From JBFIHF01 sp964411125 (GTDB lineage Bacteria > Myxococcota_A > Bradymonadia > Bradymonadales > Bradymonadaceae): DNA of 5,828 nucleotides. The first letter of the stretch is position 1; each line of letters opens with the position of its first letter. The notes beneath the pieces are model-generated. The model was not told the DNA's origin. It did no database searches and saw nothing but the letters and a program-made list of their open reading frames with translations. Both the position numbers and the translations under genes were made by a program. Below are positions 1 to 5,774 of this stretch, in pieces. The DNA lies in assembly GCA_964411125.1 (NCBI GenBank), contig CAYPJU010000159.1:1-5828 (forward strand). The letters run 5' to 3'.

Positions 1-909
1 ACCGGCCGATACGAAGTCGCGAACTACCCGAACGTCTTCATCCCCACCAATCTGGAGGTCAGCAACGACGTCAAGGACGAGTTCGCGGGGTTCTACCGAG
101 CGCTCTACGACAGGACAAACGAGGAAAACCCCGGCGCCGTCGTCACCGAGTACTCGTGGTCGACCGCAAGCTGCGACCCCTGCCCTGGACCGACCCTCTC
201 GCAGGGAGACTTGCTCACCCTGGGCGCCGACGTACTCGTCGACCCCGAGGGAGACGAGCCCTCTCTCGCACAGCCCCCAGACCGTTCGGCGAAACGGCGT
301 ACCGTTCGTCCATCACCCCGCAGGTTCGTCCCCGGCGGATGGACCGTGACTCGGCTTCACGCTCGCTATGGGCGCGACGAGGTCGGAGAAGACCTCGTCT
401 TCCGGCACGCCACCCCCGTCCACGGCGGCAACGAGCGTCGCCTGCCCGACGGCTCGCTCTCCACCGGCGCCGAAGAAGGCTCTGTGAACAACTTCCAGGG
501 ACGCTATATCATCCGCCACGAATGGACCGGCGACGCAAACTGCGAGAACCCGCAGTTCGGACGTTGGGGTGGTCCACCCGACGGGGGCTCCGAACGAATC
601 GACGTGAGCCCGAGCGCCAATACCCGAGGCCCCGCCGCGGAACCGCCCAAACCCGTCGACCTCGCCGGGGTACTGAAGACCTCCCTCCCCTTCGTGAAGA
701 AGGCCGACGCGGCCGAGCCACCGATCGAGCCGTCCGGCGACGTGGAAGAAGTCCCGGCCGCGACTGAGGACCCGACCCCCGAAGCGAAACCGACGCCGCC
801 CCCCGCCACGAAAAAGCCGTTCGGGTGCTCGACCGCCGCCGATCCCGGCAACCTCCCAGGATTGGCGCTGCTCGGTCTCCTTCTGTTCCGGAGGCGGCGA
901 CGCGACTGA
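1..909 (+). CDS. DUF2330-family protein with MYXO-CTERM-type sorting signal (5'-partial)
   Basis: Open from the first base to TGA at 907-909. 302 residues are visible and the N-terminus, with any signal peptide, lies outside the window. The visible part carries what I recognise from memory as DUF2330 features: an early YEVANYPNVFIPTNLEV stretch, a CDPC pair (C58, C61 of the visible part), TRLHARYGRDEVGEDLVF near 117-134, and VNNFQGRYIIRHEW near 162-175. A Pro/Glu/Ala-rich linker (about 210-272) follows. The tail has C276, a hydrophobic segment (about 286-296) and five Arg (297-301), the layout of a MYXO-CTERM signal. In that family the tail is processed by a myxosortase and the protein is placed on the cell envelope. 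The biochemical role of DUF2330 is unknown. The stop overlaps the start of the downstream transferase gene, so the two are probably co-transcribed. Family call is fairly sure; function is not assigned. Confidence 0.85.
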   Translation, partial: TGRYEVANYPNVFIPTNLEVSNDVKDEFAGFYRALYDRTNEENPGAVVTEYSWSTASCDPCPGPTLSQGDLLTLGADVLVDPEGDEPSLAQPPDRSAKRRTVRPSPRRFVPGGWTVTRLHARYGRDEVGEDLVFRHATPVHGGNERRLPDGSLSTGAEEGSVNNFQGRYIIRHEWTGDANCENPQFGRWGGPPDGGSERIDVSPSANTRGPAAEPPKPVDLAGVLKTSLPFVKKADAAEPPIEPSGDVEEVPAATEDPTPEAKPTPPPATKKPFGCSTAADPGNLPGLALLGLLLFRRRRRD

Positions 910-911
910 TG
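890..911 (+). promoter_or_regulatory. Translational coupling junction between DUF2330 gene and transferase gene
   Basis: The stop TGA (907-909) and start ATG (909-911) share one base. The only Shine-Dalgarno-like sequence is GGAGG at 890-894, supplied by the Arg codons (cgg agg cgg cga cgc) that encode the basic cluster of the MYXO-CTERM tail. Its spacing to ATG is 14 bases, so re-initiation by ribosomes finishing the upstream gene is the likelier mode. The overlap and the motif are seen directly; coupling is inferred. Confidence 0.6.
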
Positions 912-1553
912 GCTTCCGATCCCCTCCGAAAGATCCTCGGGCCGCTCCCCGAGGTCGAAACCCGGCATCACCCGTGGGACGAGCTCGCCCTCCCCGAAGA
1001 GCGCGCCCTGGTGACAAACGCCGTCGACAAGCGCGTCCAGGAGTTCCTCACCGGGCGCTCTTGCGCTCGCGCCGCGCTACGGCGACTCGGCGTGAGCGAT
1101 GTTCCCCTCGGTCGCGCCGACAACCGCGCCCCGATGTGGCCCGAAGGCGTCGTCGGAAGCATCACCCACACCGACGGCTTCTTCGGTGCCGCCGTCGCCC
1201 TCGAGTCCAACCTCGCCTCCCTCGGGATCGACGTCGAGGTCGCCGACCGGGTCGACCCGAAACTCGACGCCCACCTGTTCTCGCCGACCGAGGTCACTCG
1301 ATTCGACGGGAAGGTCGAGGACTGGCGAACCATCACGTTCAGCGCGAAGGAGTCGATCTACAAGGCGCTAAACCCCCTGCTCCACATCTGGATCGACTTC
1401 CTCCACGCCGAGTTCCTCGTCATCGAAGATGGGCGATTCGTCGCCCGCATGACCCCCACCGGCATCGAACCCTTCGACGTCACCGGAAACTGGCACCGCA
1501 CGGGAGGTCTCGTGCACACCGCTCTCCTGCTCGAGCGAAATCCGGTGAAGTGA
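909..1553 (+). CDS. 4'-phosphopantetheinyl transferase, Sfp/EntD type
   Basis: Predicted to move the 4'-phosphopantetheine arm of CoA onto a conserved Ser of acyl- or peptidyl-carrier proteins, making them active for polyketide, nonribosomal-peptide or fatty-acid synthesis in the cytosol. The 214-residue length fits the EntD/Npt branch. Family motifs appear in order: KRVQEFLTGRSCARAALRRLG (about 41-61, the CoA-binding Arg region), GRADNRAPMWPEGVVGSITHT (68-88), LGIDVE (105-110) and FSAKESIYKA (144-153). D108, E110 and E148 are the expected Mg2+ ligands and K152 the conserved lysine, so the enzyme looks intact. The start at 909 is chosen because it forms a TGATG overlap with the upstream stop and the family motifs begin soon after. 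An in-frame ATG at 825 would add 28 Arg-rich residues inside the neighbouring gene. A GGAGG-like site at 890-894 is 14 bases away, longer than ideal, which suggests translational coupling. The carrier-protein partner is not in the window. Confidence 0.93.
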   Translation: MASDPLRKILGPLPEVETRHHPWDELALPEERALVTNAVDKRVQEFLTGRSCARAALRRLGVSDVPLGRADNRAPMWPEGVVGSITHTDGFFGAAVALESNLASLGIDVEVADRVDPKLDAHLFSPTEVTRFDGKVEDWRTITFSAKESIYKALNPLLHIWIDFLHAEFLVIEDGRFVARMTPTGIEPFDVTGNWHRTGGLVHTALLLERNPVK

Positions 1554-1567
1554 CCGCGGTCATTTTT
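1551..1567 (+). terminator. Possible compact terminator: 12-bp palindrome plus T run
   Basis: TGACCGCGGTCA at 1551-1562 is a perfect palindrome and contains both convergent TGA stop codons, one per strand. In the plus-strand RNA it could fold as UGAC/GUCA around a CGCG loop. G·U and A-U pairs from 1547-1550 against 1563-1566 could extend the stem. Five T (1563-1567) follow on the plus strand only, so it could end the transferase transcript. The stem is short and weak for an intrinsic terminator, so this is tentative. Confidence 0.35.
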
Positions 1568-3479
1568 CGCCGCAATCCTTCGTGTATCCCTGCTCGCACG
1601 CATACGCGCGAAGTTCGTCCGCCGTCTGCGGCTGGTCGTGCGGAAAGAAGTGGTGCACGTCAAACAGGATCTTGCAGCCCCCGTACTTGTCCTTCTGAGC
1701 GCACGCCAGCGCGGTGCCCGTGTAGGCTACCGCACGCTGCCCCGCGCCGACGGCCTCGCTCCAGAACACCATCTGCGCGGCGCGACGGCAGGCAGCGGGC
1801 GGCTTCATCCGGTGACATACGTCGCGCATCTTCGCATAGTATACACGGTCATCGAGCGCGGTGTCCGTCGCCTCTCTCTCGAGCGACTCCAGGTTTGCGA
1901 CCGTGTCGCACGCGCTCGTCTGCCCCCGACCGTCCAGCAGACACGTACGCTCGGCGAGCGCTCGCAGCTTCGTGTAGTCGCCCCGCGCCACTTCCAGGTG
2001 ATGGGTCATCGTCCAACACGCCATCGCGTTGCCTCGCTCGCAGGCGATCCCGGCGAGCTCGTTTCCCTTCTCCACTCGCTCCGCCGACGGCCACATCCCA
2101 TCGAGGAGACGCGCCGCGCCCATGATGCACGCCACGTCCATCCCGAGGCGACACGCTCGGCCGAACGTCGGCTCCAACTGCCCCGCAGAATACTCCGGCG
2201 TCCACTCTTTCGTTTCGTCTTGGACCTCCCACAGACCGAGGGCGAGGCAAGCCGGCGCGACGTCCCGATCGCACGCCTCCTGGAGGCCCTCTGCGGAGTC
2301 GGGTGCCGTCCCTAGATACCCGAGTTCCATCCGGCGGCGCTGCTCGGGTGACCCGATCCCTTCGAACGGAGGTTGTGCGATCGCCTCGTATGCACGCGCC
2401 ACGATGGGGTCTGTCGCTTCCTCCGCCGCCTCCCGACAAGCGACGAGGTTCCCCGCGTGGCATCCTGCCACGCCGTGCGGCACGGCCCGGTCGCAATGGA
2501 TCTCCCATCCGGCGTCACACGCCTCCCCCTTCGCCGCGGCCAAATCCGCCCCGCCCGCGCGCTTCGCCAACTCCACGCGCAGGTCGCAGACCAACGGCAT
2601 CTCCCTCGAACAGGGGGGCACCCGCTCCGGAAGCTCGACCGACTCTCCGTCGCCGTCCCGCTTCGCGATCTGCAACCGTGCCCAACATGCCGTCGTGTCT
2701 CCCTCGCTGCATTTCTCCGTCAGAACCTCGCGCTGTCGCCGTCTCAGCAACCGTTCCGTCGGCCCCAGCGCATCGAGCGACCATTCGCCGTGAATGTGCG
2801 CGTCCCACGTGCACGTCAGCGGATTCTTCCCATTCTGACACGCCTTTTCGAACTGCTTCCGGGCCCACGTGACGTCCGACAGGGCGCTCGCCGCGAGGTA
2901 CGTCTTACGGGCCGCTTCGGCGCACTGCGTTGGATCCTGCGTCTCCTCGCATTGCGTCCGAGCGCGGGTCGTCACCAGCTCCTTGCGTACGTTGAACGCC
3001 TCTACGAGCAGGAATCCGACGAAGAGCGTTCCGAAAAAGAGCACCATCAGAGGGACCAGAAACCGCTTGAAGCGAACCTCGACCGCGACGCCTTGCTCCA
3101 CGGGCGAAGAAGCGGTCATCCCTCTGAACGACACCGGCAAGAGTGCGAGCACGGCCGGCACCCACATCGAGTATTGGAACCACATCTTCGCGCTCGTGGC
3201 CACGTCGCCCTTGGCCATCACGGTGAGCCCGACCAGCGCGGCGACCGCATACAGCGGCGTGAGGTACCGCAGGGCTTTCCAACCGAGAATCCACGCGATC
3301 CCCGTCACCAACAACAGTGCGTGCACCGCCAACTCGAACACGGGTCCTTCGCCGAAACGACCCACCAGAAATGCGAACCCCAAAAGACTCTGCAGCCCGC
3401 CGAGCGCAATCCGCACCATTGCCCACAGGAGCTTGCCCGGGTTCATCCCCTGCTGTTCGCTCGGCTCGTCCGGTACCAT
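1560..3479 (-). CDS. Polytopic membrane protein with Cys-rich Sel1-like repeats
   Basis: 639 residues. The N-terminal third has five likely membrane spans (about 17-40, 46-66, 70-89, 100-118, 140-161). Positive residues sit in the loops predicted to be cytoplasmic (GWKALRY near 66-72 and VRFKR near 135-139), which puts the C-terminal domain (about 165-639) outside the cytoplasm. That domain has 26 cysteines in 13 pairs, most spaced C-x7-C, for example CERGNAMAC (480-488), CRLGMDVAC (443-451), CHAGNLVAC (340-348) and CEQGYTKDC (628-636). There is no Cys before residue 177. The C-x-x-G-x4-C pattern resembles the disulfide-bonded alpha/alpha repeats of Helicobacter Hcp and other Sel1-like proteins, which usually act as protein-binding scaffolds. 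The start at 3479 has GAGG six bases upstream; the next ATG (3446) has AGGGG directly against it, which is poor spacing. It lies 38 bases after the 119-aa gene, probably in one operon. Substrate or partner is unknown. Confidence 0.88.
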   Translation of the reverse strand: MVPDEPSEQQGMNPGKLLWAMVRIALGGLQSLLGFAFLVGRFGEGPVFELAVHALLLVTGIAWILGWKALRYLTPLYAVAALVGLTVMAKGDVATSAKMWFQYSMWVPAVLALLPVSFRGMTASSPVEQGVAVEVRFKRFLVPLMVLFFGTLFVGFLLVEAFNVRKELVTTRARTQCEETQDPTQCAEAARKTYLAASALSDVTWARKQFEKACQNGKNPLTCTWDAHIHGEWSLDALGPTERLLRRRQREVLTEKCSEGDTTACWARLQIAKRDGDGESVELPERVPPCSREMPLVCDLRVELAKRAGGADLAAAKGEACDAGWEIHCDRAVPHGVAGCHAGNLVACREAAEEATDPIVARAYEAIAQPPFEGIGSPEQRRRMELGYLGTAPDSAEGLQEACDRDVAPACLALGLWEVQDETKEWTPEYSAGQLEPTFGRACRLGMDVACIMGAARLLDGMWPSAERVEKGNELAGIACERGNAMACWTMTHHLEVARGDYTKLRALAERTCLLDGRGQTSACDTVANLESLEREATDTALDDRVYYAKMRDVCHRMKPPAACRRAAQMVFWSEAVGAGQRAVAYTGTALACAQKDKYGGCKILFDVHHFFPHDQPQTADELRAYACEQGYTKDCGEK

Positions 3480-3485
3480 TGTCGT

Positions 3486-3489
3486 CCTC
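3486..3489 (-). promoter_or_regulatory. Ribosome binding site deciding the start at 3479
   Basis: On the minus strand this reads GAGG with a six-base spacer before ATG at 3479-3477. It supports that start over the in-frame ATG at 3446-3444, and over any start in the open frame that continues upstream through the neighbouring gene. Confidence 0.6.
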
Positions 3490-3517
3490 GATTCGATCCC
3501 GGGCCGCGTCGACCCCA

Positions 3518-3877
3518 CTACTCCTGACAGATCGTCGCCCCACCCTGTGAATAAACCCGCACACCGAGCAGCGTGAAGTGCTCTTCCGTCACCGTCCCGC
3601 TCACGCCCGGCGAGCAAGCACCCGGGCGCTCGGCCGCGTCGTAGGTGTCGATCTCGACCCCCCAGGGGTGCCACCACCAGACCAGGTACCCGACCCCGGC
3701 AAACAGCGCCAGGACCGCCGTGATCCGTACGATCGTTCCGATACATCCGGCGCGCCCGCGGCGGCGCTTCTCCCGCTCCGCCTCGAGCTTTCGATCCGCC
3801 TCCATGTAGCGGCGCAACTGCTCCTTCTTCTCCTCCATCGCTTCGTCGCGCGAAGTGGATTCGCCGGGTGCACTCAT
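3518..3877 (-). CDS. Small single-pass membrane protein with charged coiled-coil-like N-terminus
   Basis: 119 residues, no family recognised. Residues 10-42 are highly charged (many Glu, Lys, Arg, with a probable short helix or coiled coil) and end in an Arg/Lys cluster (35-42). One membrane span follows (about 46-66), then WWWHPWG (67-73). The last 50 residues should be extracytoplasmic (N-in, by the positive-inside rule) and hold only two cysteines, C88 and C117, which could form one disulfide. It is first of a two-gene minus-strand operon, 38 bases before the Cys-rich repeat protein, whose large domain is predicted on the same side of the membrane. The ATG at 3877 is the conservative start, although its ribosome site is weak (AGG abuts the ATG). 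A TTG at 3964 has GAGG nine bases upstream and would add 29 residues, but those codons are less GC-biased at third positions. Function unknown. Confidence 0.8.
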   Translation of the reverse strand: MSAPGESTSRDEAMEEKKEQLRRYMEADRKLEAEREKRRRGRAGCIGTIVRITAVLALFAGVGYLVWWWHPWGVEIDTYDAAERPGACSPGVSGTVTEEHFTLLGVRVYSQGGATICQE

Positions 3878-3966
3878 CCTGTCGTCTCGGTCTCGGGAAT
3901 ACCCACTGTACCGGGACTTGCCCCCGCGGAAAAAGAAACCGTTTCCATCTCGGCATGCGTCCAACT

Positions 3967-3995
3967 TTGCGGTCCTCAGCCAAATCCGCTAAATC
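3967..3995 (+). promoter_or_regulatory. Candidate sigma-70-like promoter for the lipoprotein gene
   Basis: TTGCGG (3967-3972), a 17-base spacer and TAAATC (3990-3995) give -35/-10-like boxes at ideal spacing. The transcript would start near 4002 and leave a leader of under 20 bases holding the ribosome site. The -10 match is partial, and promoters of GC-rich myxobacteria are hard to call by eye, so this is tentative. Confidence 0.3.
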
Positions 3996-4006
3996 CTCGG
4001 GCAATT

Positions 4007-4012
4007 GGGAGG
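4007..4012 (+). promoter_or_regulatory. Strong ribosome binding site for the lipoprotein gene
   Basis: GGGAGG, continuing as GTG, sits six bases before ATG at 4019. It fixes the start of a reading frame that is open much further upstream (to 3578), and the residues right after it form a lipoprotein signal peptide. Confidence 0.8.
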
Positions 4013-4018
4013 TGTTGT

Positions 4019-5212
4019 ATGAAAATGTTTCGCACGTTGCTGATCGCCACCGCGGCAGCTGGATTGTTCGCCTGCGGCCCCACCGAAAACACGCCGTCGG
4101 ATGCCGGCTCGATCGTGATCGACCTCGGCAGCGGAGCGAGCGACGATGCGGGGGGAGGCCCCGACGCGACCGGGTCGACCGATGCCGACGCACCGTCCGC
4201 TGACGCAGGAAACTCCGACGATGCCTCCGGCCCCGACGACGCAGGGAGCCCCGACGACATGGCTGCGCCTGTCGACATGGGGAACGGCGATGCGGGAACT
4301 CCCGACGACATGGCCCCTCCCGTCGACATGAACATGGGTCCGGCCGTCTACGTCGGCACGGGCGACCCGTACAACGTCGGGACCCTCGCGGTCGCGACCC
4401 GCACCGTACCGACGTCCGAGAGCGGCGCCGGCGTGGAGTTCGTCCTCTCGCAGCCTACGACCCCCGGGCTCTACCCGGTCATCGTCCTGCAGCACGGATT
4501 CCTCCTGGAAGACGACTACTACACGACCCTCGTCGAACACGTCGCCTCCCACGGCTTCGTCGTCCTCGCTCCACAGATGTACGAGCCCTCGTTCCTCGCT
4601 GCGCCGAGCGTGCCCGAAGAAGCGGTCGACGCCGTCGCGCTCTACCAGTGGATCGCCACCGACCTCGACGCCCTGGCGACCGTGAACGTCGAGCCGTCGT
4701 TACTCGGACTCGCCGGCCACTCGCGCGGCGGGAAGGTGGTGTGGGTCGCGCTCGAATCGGGCTTCGCCGGTGCCACCGCCGTCGCCGGGATCGACCCCGT
4801 CGACAGCGCCGGGGGATTCATCTCCAACGAGACGCGGGTGACCGACGGAGGTCTGCAAGCCAACGTCCCTTCGCTCCACATTGGCGCCGGCCTGAGCATC
4901 GAAGCACCCTTCGGCATGTCGTGCGCGCCGGCTACCGACAATTACGCCGTCTTCTACGGCGCGGCACCGTCCCCGGCCTACCAGGCGTACGCCCCCGACT
5001 ACGGTCACCTCGACATGCTCGACGACGACTTGACCGGGTGCGGGTTCACCTGCACGGCGTGTTCGAGCGGCCCCGACGCCGCCTTCCGCCCGTTCACCGC
5101 GGGTCAGCTCGTCGCCTTCTTCCGCATGACGCTGCAGGGCGACACCACGGCGGAGACTTACCTGACCGACCCGAACCTCGCCGCGATCACCGCCGAGTTC
5201 ATGAAGAAATGA
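4019..5212 (+). CDS. Chlorophyllase-like alpha/beta-hydrolase lipoprotein
   Basis: 397 residues. A lipoprotein signal (MKMFRTLLIATAAAGLFAC) puts the lipidated Cys at 19. Gly at +2, not Asp, favours the outer membrane under the E. coli Lol rule, if that holds here. Residues 20-110 form an acidic, disordered-looking linker. The hydrolase domain (about 111-397) follows the plant chlorophyllase pattern: PGLYPVIVLQHGF (149-161, HGF for the oxyanion hole), EHVASHGFVVLAPQ (173-186), nucleophile GHSRGG with S235, GIDPVD with D259, and YGHLDMLDDD with H330. These three are the probable catalytic triad, and their order and spacing match what I recall of plant chlorophyllase. Such enzymes hydrolyse carboxylic esters, phytyl esters in plants; the substrate here is unknown. 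A C-x3-C-x2-C cluster (341-348) plus C302 may form disulfides. A start at 4019 is set by the GGGAGG site and the signal peptide. The 171-aa gene follows 34 bases downstream. A broader lipase or cutinase-like role is possible. Confidence 0.9.
   Translation: MKMFRTLLIATAAAGLFACGPTENTPSDAGSIVIDLGSGASDDAGGGPDATGSTDADAPSADAGNSDDASGPDDAGSPDDMAAPVDMGNGDAGTPDDMAPPVDMNMGPAVYVGTGDPYNVGTLAVATRTVPTSESGAGVEFVLSQPTTPGLYPVIVLQHGFLLEDDYYTTLVEHVASHGFVVLAPQMYEPSFLAAPSVPEEAVDAVALYQWIATDLDALATVNVEPSLLGLAGHSRGGKVVWVALESGFAGATAVAGIDPVDSAGGFISNETRVTDGGLQANVPSLHIGAGLSIEAPFGMSCAPATDNYAVFYGAAPSPAYQAYAPDYGHLDMLDDDLTGCGFTCTACSSGPDAAFRPFTAGQLVAFFRMTLQGDTTAETYLTDPNLAAITAEFMKK
4238..4330 (+). repeat. In-gene tandem repeat, 51-base period, two copies
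   Basis: Two copies of a 14-residue unit, DAGSPDDMAAPVDM (residues 74-87) and DAGTPDDMAPPVDM (91-104), are separated by three residues, a 17-residue (51-base) period. They differ at two of 14 residues. They lie in the acidic linker between lipid anchor and hydrolase domain, where copy number probably sets tether length. Confidence 0.75.
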
Positions 5213-5234
5213 CCCCGCGGGGCGGTCCCCCCGC
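5213..5234 (+). other. GC-rich inverted repeats in the gap between two plus-strand genes
   Basis: CCCCGCGGGG (5213-5222) is a perfect palindrome. GCGGGG (5217-5222) can also pair with CCCCGC (5229-5234) around a six-base loop. It lies between the hydrolase stop and the next gene's ribosome site. No T run follows, so it is not a convincing intrinsic terminator; it may be an mRNA stem that alters stability or downstream expression. Confidence 0.4.
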
Positions 5235-5246
5235 TTCGGAGACTCC

Positions 5247-5762
5247 ATGAGCGCCAGGCTTAGACCCCGATTCCAACTTCGCGTCGACCTCGCACCCGAC
5301 TCCGTCATGGAAGTCTTCCAGGCCGAAGCGACGCCCGACGGCCCCTGCGCCCTACAGCTCTACGAGCGACAGGTGGAATTCAGCGTGCCCGAATCGCGCC
5401 GCCACTTCTGGTCTCCCTTCCTCAACCTGATCGTGGAGACTGCGCCCGGCGGCGCCGTCCTGCACGGTAAATACGGTCCGAACGTCAACGTCTGGACGAT
5501 GTTCATGGCCGCCTACGCGGTCTGCTTCTTCGGTGCCGTCGCGGGCTTCTTCATCGGGACGAGCCAACTGCAACTGAAGGGGGAACAGCCGCTCACCGGG
5601 TTCTACCTGGTCGCGGGAGCCGCCGCCGCCGCCGCCACCATCTACGCGATCGGGCGAGTCGGCCGGCACCTCGCACATCCCCAGATGCTCGAGTTTCACG
5701 GTTGCGTCCGAGAATGGTTCGGCTCCCACATCGTCGATCTCCTGGACGAAGAGACCGACTGA
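5247..5762 (+). CDS. Two-span membrane protein of unknown function
   Basis: 171 residues. The first 80 look soluble. They end in a distinctive stretch, FWSPFLNLIVETAPGGAVLH (54-73) then GKYGPNVNVWTMFMAAYAV (74-92), leading straight into the first membrane span (about 83-104). A short loop (105-117) and a second span (about 118-137, containing six Ala in a row) follow, with a 34-residue tail. I recall similar WSPFLNL/GPNxxVWTMFM signatures in uncharacterised proteins of several bacterial phyla, but know no function. Both termini are probably cytosolic, since RVGRH follows span 2. The start is supported by GGAG at 5238-5241, five bases before ATG. It is 34 bases after the lipoprotein gene and likely shares its transcript. 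The downstream convergent gene ends 12 bases beyond the stop. Confidence 0.82.
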   Translation: MSARLRPRFQLRVDLAPDSVMEVFQAEATPDGPCALQLYERQVEFSVPESRRHFWSPFLNLIVETAPGGAVLHGKYGPNVNVWTMFMAAYAVCFFGAVAGFFIGTSQLQLKGEQPLTGFYLVAGAAAAAATIYAIGRVGRHLAHPQMLEFHGCVREWFGSHIVDLLDEETD

Positions 5763-5774
5763 GGACCTCGACGC

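Larger units (their letters stand above)
3878..4018. promoter_or_regulatory. Divergent intergenic region
   Basis: 141 bases between two head-to-head genes, so it should hold promoters for both the minus-strand membrane-protein operon and the plus-strand lipoprotein gene. It is the least GC-rich non-coding stretch, with an A-rich run (gaaaaagaaa, 3929-3938). No clear operator or riboswitch is seen. If the small membrane protein starts at TTG 3964 instead, the region shrinks to 54 bases. Confidence 0.55.

Noticed and set aside
825..908. Upstream ATG giving a 28-residue N-terminal extension of the phosphopantetheinyl transferase
   Set aside because: The extension is Arg/Pro-rich, lies wholly inside the DUF2330 gene in another frame, and is not part of the family; the ATG at 909 makes a TGATG overlap.
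313..1017. Minus-strand open frame antisense to the DUF2330 and transferase genes
   Set aside because: Gly/Arg-rich translation with no motif, opposite two genes with clear family signatures.
974..2125. Long plus-strand open frame across the end of the transferase gene and into the repeat-protein gene
   Set aside because: Arg/Pro/Ser-rich translation with no motif, spanning two well-supported genes on opposite strands; typical GC-rich shadow.
2373..3527. 384-residue plus-strand open frame antisense to the Cys-rich repeat protein
   Set aside because: His/Arg/Pro-rich composition and no recognisable family, while the opposite strand shows membrane spans and regular Cys repeats.
3578..4018. 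147-residue upstream open extension of the lipoprotein hydrolase
   Set aside because: The GGGAGG site and a textbook lipoprotein signal peptide fix the start at 4019; the extension overlaps the small minus-strand gene.
3480..4193. 238-residue upstream open extension of the Cys-rich membrane protein
   Set aside because: It runs across the 119-aa gene in a different frame, has the Arg/Gly-rich look of a GC-rich shadow frame, and is preceded by a better start with GAGG at 3486-3489.
5763..5774. GAGG-A-CCTC inverted repeat beginning at the stop of the two-span protein (5760-5769) as a bidirectional terminator
   Set aside because: The stem is four bases with a one-base loop and no T run on either strand, so it cannot work as an intrinsic terminator.
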